Shown here piece by piece: positions 62,088 to 64,000 of a DNA stretch of 64,000 bases. Origin of the DNA: Thermopolyspora sp044507605. GTDB lineage: Bacteria; Actinomycetota; Actinomycetes; Streptosporangiales; Streptosporangiaceae. The stretch covers positions 1 to 64,000 of the forward strand of contig JBIQJI010000010.1 of NCBI GenBank assembly GCA_044507605.1, read 5' to 3'. The translations under genes were made by a program, and so were the position numbers. The notes under the pieces are model-generated. The model saw nothing but the letters and a program-made list of their open reading frames with translations, made no database searches and was not told the DNA's origin. Position 1 is the first letter of the stretch; the number at the start of each line of letters is the position of its first letter.

Positions 62088-62913
62088 CACCGCGGGGGAA
62101 ACGGTGGAGGACGTGGAGGACACGGTGAGCTACGCGGTGGGCGGCCCGGCGGCGAGATCGGCGACGAGATCGCCGACCCCGTCCGCGGCCGGTGGCGAGG
62201 ACCTGGCGGGGCCCGCTCCGGAGCCCGCGGCGGAGCACGCGGGGGAGGCCGGTGCGCGGGGCGTCCGCGTGACCCGCGTCCTGCTGGCCGACGACCACGC
62301 CCTCGTCCGCCAGGGGCTGCGGCTGATCATCGACGCCGAGCCGGACCTGACGGTGGTCGCCGAGGCGTCCGACGGCGCGGAGGCCGTGGCGGCCGCGGCG
62401 GCCACGCCGGTGGACCTGGCGATCCTCGACATCGCGATGCCGCGCATGACCGGCATCCAGGCCGCCCGCGAGATCTCCCGCCGGGCCCCCGAGGTCCGCG
62501 TGCTCATGCTGTCGATGTACGACAACGAGCAGTACCTCTTCGAGTCCCTGCGTGCCGGGGCGTCGGGCTATGTGCTCAAGTCGGTCGCCGACCGGGACCT
62601 GCTGGAGGCGTGCCGCGCCGCGATGCGCGGTGAGCCGTTCCTCTACCCCGGGGCGGTCACGGCCCTGATCCGTGACTACCTCCAGCGTGCGCGGCGAGGC
62701 GAGCGGACGCCCGAGGGCGTGCTCACGCCGCGCGAGGAGGAGATCGTGAAACTGATCGCCGAGGGCCACTCGGCCAAGGAGATCGCCGACATCCTGGTCA
62801 TCAGCGTGAAGACCGTCGACCGTCATCGCGCCAACATCCTGCAGAAGCTCGGCATGCGCGACCGGGTCGAGCTGACCCGCTACGCGATCCGCGCCGGGCT
62901 CGTCGAGCCCTGA
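62080..62913 (+). CDS. LuxR/NarL-type response regulator
   Basis: Response regulator for the preceding kinase. Receiver domain from about residue 64 (TRVLLADDHALVRQG; phospho-acceptor Asp117 in LDIAMPRMTG) and LuxR helix-turn-helix near 210-270 (LTPREEEIVKLIAEGHSAKE, VISVKTVDRHRANILQKLGM). GTG 62080 has GAGGGA four bases upstream but gives a 60-residue disordered lead; GTG 62269 begins exactly at the receiver. The last 34 bases overlap the convergent ureD gene. Confidence 0.9.
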   Translation: MGDTAGETVEDVEDTVSYAVGGPAARSATRSPTPSAAGGEDLAGPAPEPAAEHAGEAGARGVRVTRVLLADDHALVRQGLRLIIDAEPDLTVVAEASDGAEAVAAAAATPVDLAILDIAMPRMTGIQAAREISRRAPEVRVLMLSMYDNEQYLFESLRAGASGYVLKSVADRDLLEACRAAMRGEPFLYPGAVTALIRDYLQRARRGERTPEGVLTPREEEIVKLIAEGHSAKEIADILVISVKTVDRHRANILQKLGMRDRVELTRYAIRAGLVEP

Positions 62914-63674
62914 GCCTCGCCCCAGGCGAGCCGTTCGCGCAGCGTGGCGGCATCCGGGGCCAGCGCGGTGACCAGGACGCCACCGGCGGCCAGCCCAAGC
63001 ACGGCCACGCCGTCACCGAGGACGGCCCGGGCCGCGGGGGAGGCGGACGCGGCGGGGTCGACGAGCAGGGTGCCGCCGACGCAACGGGCGGTGCCGTAGA
63101 CGGCGGGTCCCTGGGCGGCCGGGTCGCCGATCACGAGCTCCTGGCGGAGCAGCGGCGTCGTGCCCACCGTCGCGTCGAAGCGGGTGCGGCAGCGGCCGGG
63201 GCGCTCGCCGTGCCGGCCGAAGACGATCTGTTCGCGCCACAGCACCGAGGCGCCGGGGGCCAGGTCGAGGCGCACGGTCGTCTCGTGGTCGCAGCCGGCC
63301 GCCACCACCGTGGGCTCCGGGGCGAACCGGAGGACGGCGCGCTCGCCGACCCGGGCGGTGACCGTCATCGACGACCGGCCCTCCCCGGGCAGCACCAGCG
63401 TGCTCGCGATCGACCGCACCTCCAGCACGGTGCCCGAGGCCACGTCGATGTCGAGCCGCAGCCGGTCCCCGCCGAGGGGCCCGGCGGCCGACGCCACCAT
63501 GTGCACCCGGGCGGGCCCGGTGCGCCGCAGCGTCAGCGGCGGATCGGACCGCAGCGTCGCGATCCGCGTCCCGCCGGGCGTTCCCCCGGACCGCTCGGTG
63601 CCGATCACGGCATGCGCGTCGAAGGCCCGCCGCGCCCGCCCGGCCCCGATGGCCGCGGTCCCCGCCCCGCTCAT
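62880..63674 (-). CDS. ureD: Urease accessory protein UreD
   Basis: Scaffold protein for nickel insertion into urease, acting with UreF and UreG. The 264-residue protein has the UreD text: RIATLRSDPPLTLRRTGP, ASAAGPLGGDRLRLDI near 65, SIASTLVLPG, and a metal-bearing strand ATVGTTPLLRQELVIGD. ATG 63674 overlaps the ureG stop (ATGA). It closes the urease operon; the structural genes lie beyond the right edge. Confidence 0.9.
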   Translation of the reverse strand: MSGAGTAAIGAGRARRAFDAHAVIGTERSGGTPGGTRIATLRSDPPLTLRRTGPARVHMVASAAGPLGGDRLRLDIDVASGTVLEVRSIASTLVLPGEGRSSMTVTARVGERAVLRFAPEPTVVAAGCDHETTVRLDLAPGASVLWREQIVFGRHGERPGRCRTRFDATVGTTPLLRQELVIGDPAAQGPAVYGTARCVGGTLLVDPAASASPAARAVLGDGVAVLGLAAGGVLVTALAPDAATLRERLAWGEAQGSTSPARIA

Positions 63675-64000
63675 CGCCCAGGCCCCGCCGAGCCGGGGTG
63701 GGCGCGCTGATGAGGGACCTGGTGCGCGTCCTCACGGGCCCCCTGGTGGCCCTCCTGGCCTGCGCCCCGAACACCTCCATGGGCCCCGTCGCGGGTCCCC
63801 TTCTGGGCCTCCCGGTGGGTCCCGTGGTGGGCTTCCAGGCGGACGCCACGATGGGCGTCACGATGGGCGCCGTGCCGGGATTCGTGGTGGGCGGCGAGCA
63901 TGCCGGTGACCCACTCGGCGACCGGGACGGCGGAGGGGTCCTCGCGCAGGGACGTGAACAGGACCGGGCGGCCGTCGCGCACGATCGCCGCGTCTCGCGA
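63671..64000 (-). CDS. ureG: UreG C-terminus with His-rich tail (partial)
   Basis: Only the last 109 residues are in view; the 5' end is cut by the window edge. The text RDGRPVLFTSLREDPSAVPV then AEWVTGML matches the C-terminal end of the urease GTPase UreG, but the protein then runs on for 74 residues containing 13 His, many in AHRD, AHHG and GAHGG contexts, before the stop. UreG with His-rich regions usually carries them at the N-terminus. The tail may store or deliver nickel. Confidence 0.75.
   Translation of the reverse strand, partial: SRDAAIVRDGRPVLFTSLREDPSAVPVAEWVTGMLAAHHESRHGAHRDAHRGVRLEAHHGTHREAQKGTRDGAHGGVRGAGQEGHQGAREDAHQVPHQRAHPGSAGPGR

Overview
The window is very GC-rich DNA with dense gene packing, many GTG starts and frequent 1-4 base start/stop overlaps (TGATG, GTGA, ATGA). 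Together with actinobacterial marker families (DUF2277, DUF3097, an orphan DUF742 protein) and the order rpsT-lepA-hemW-DUF3097 ... hrcA-dnaJ-rsmE ... phoH-ybeY-hlyC-era, this points to a filamentous actinomycete, most likely of the Streptosporangiales type. That placement is inference; no rRNA gene is present. One 100-N scaffold gap (40001-40100) shows the source is a draft assembly.

Region 1 (1-15.3 kb) is a methylamine/C1 island. On the + strand lie dimethylglycine oxidase and heterotetrameric sarcosine oxidase genes soxB, soxD and an unusual soxA fused to soxG. soxA carries an apparent -1 frameshift near its start. A lipoprotein nuclease and an Uma2-like remnant follow. Then a minus-strand operon encodes an IclR regulator, a corrinoid protein, a methyl-tetrahydrofolate methyltransferase, a ferredoxin-type corrinoid reactivase and a DUF1638 protein. 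It is divergent from a non-pyrrolysine MttB-family methyltransferase. Read together, the set could strip all three N-methyl groups from glycine betaine (betaine to dimethylglycine to sarcosine to glycine) into the folate pool, with a corrinoid enzyme performing the first step.

Region 2 (15.4-24.5 kb) holds an SPFH-like lipoprotein, DUF2277, and a minus-strand operon aceB-glcD-glcE-glcF-iclR (malate synthase, glycolate oxidase, IclR regulator) for glycolate/glyoxylate use. Its promoter has a TTCCA-N5-TGGAA palindrome 13/15 identical to one in front of mttB, suggesting shared control. A DUF4097 lipoprotein follows.

Region 3 (24.5-33.4 kb) contains hflX, an imidazolonepropionase-like amidohydrolase with a regulated-looking leader, comEA-comEC, a 57-bp-period tandem repeat, a small zinc-ribbon protein and holA. 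Region 4 (33.4-41.2 kb) is a four-gene FtsX/MacB-type ABC exporter cluster lying between holA and rpsT; the N gap is inside its last permease. Region 5 (41.3-58.6 kb) is housekeeping: rpsT, a GH18-like protein, lepA, hemW, DUF3097, a CIRCE-controlled hrcA-dnaJ pair, rsmE, an ECF sigma factor with a membrane partner, HIT, phoH, ybeY, a CNNM/CBS protein, a lipoprotein, a degenerate cytidine-deaminase-like protein and era.

Region 6 (58.6-64 kb) has an ArsB/NhaD-type ion transporter with a CBS protein and a KhtT-like protein, a NarL-type two-component system, and the end of a urease accessory operon (ureG with a histidine-rich tail, then ureD) that runs off the right edge.
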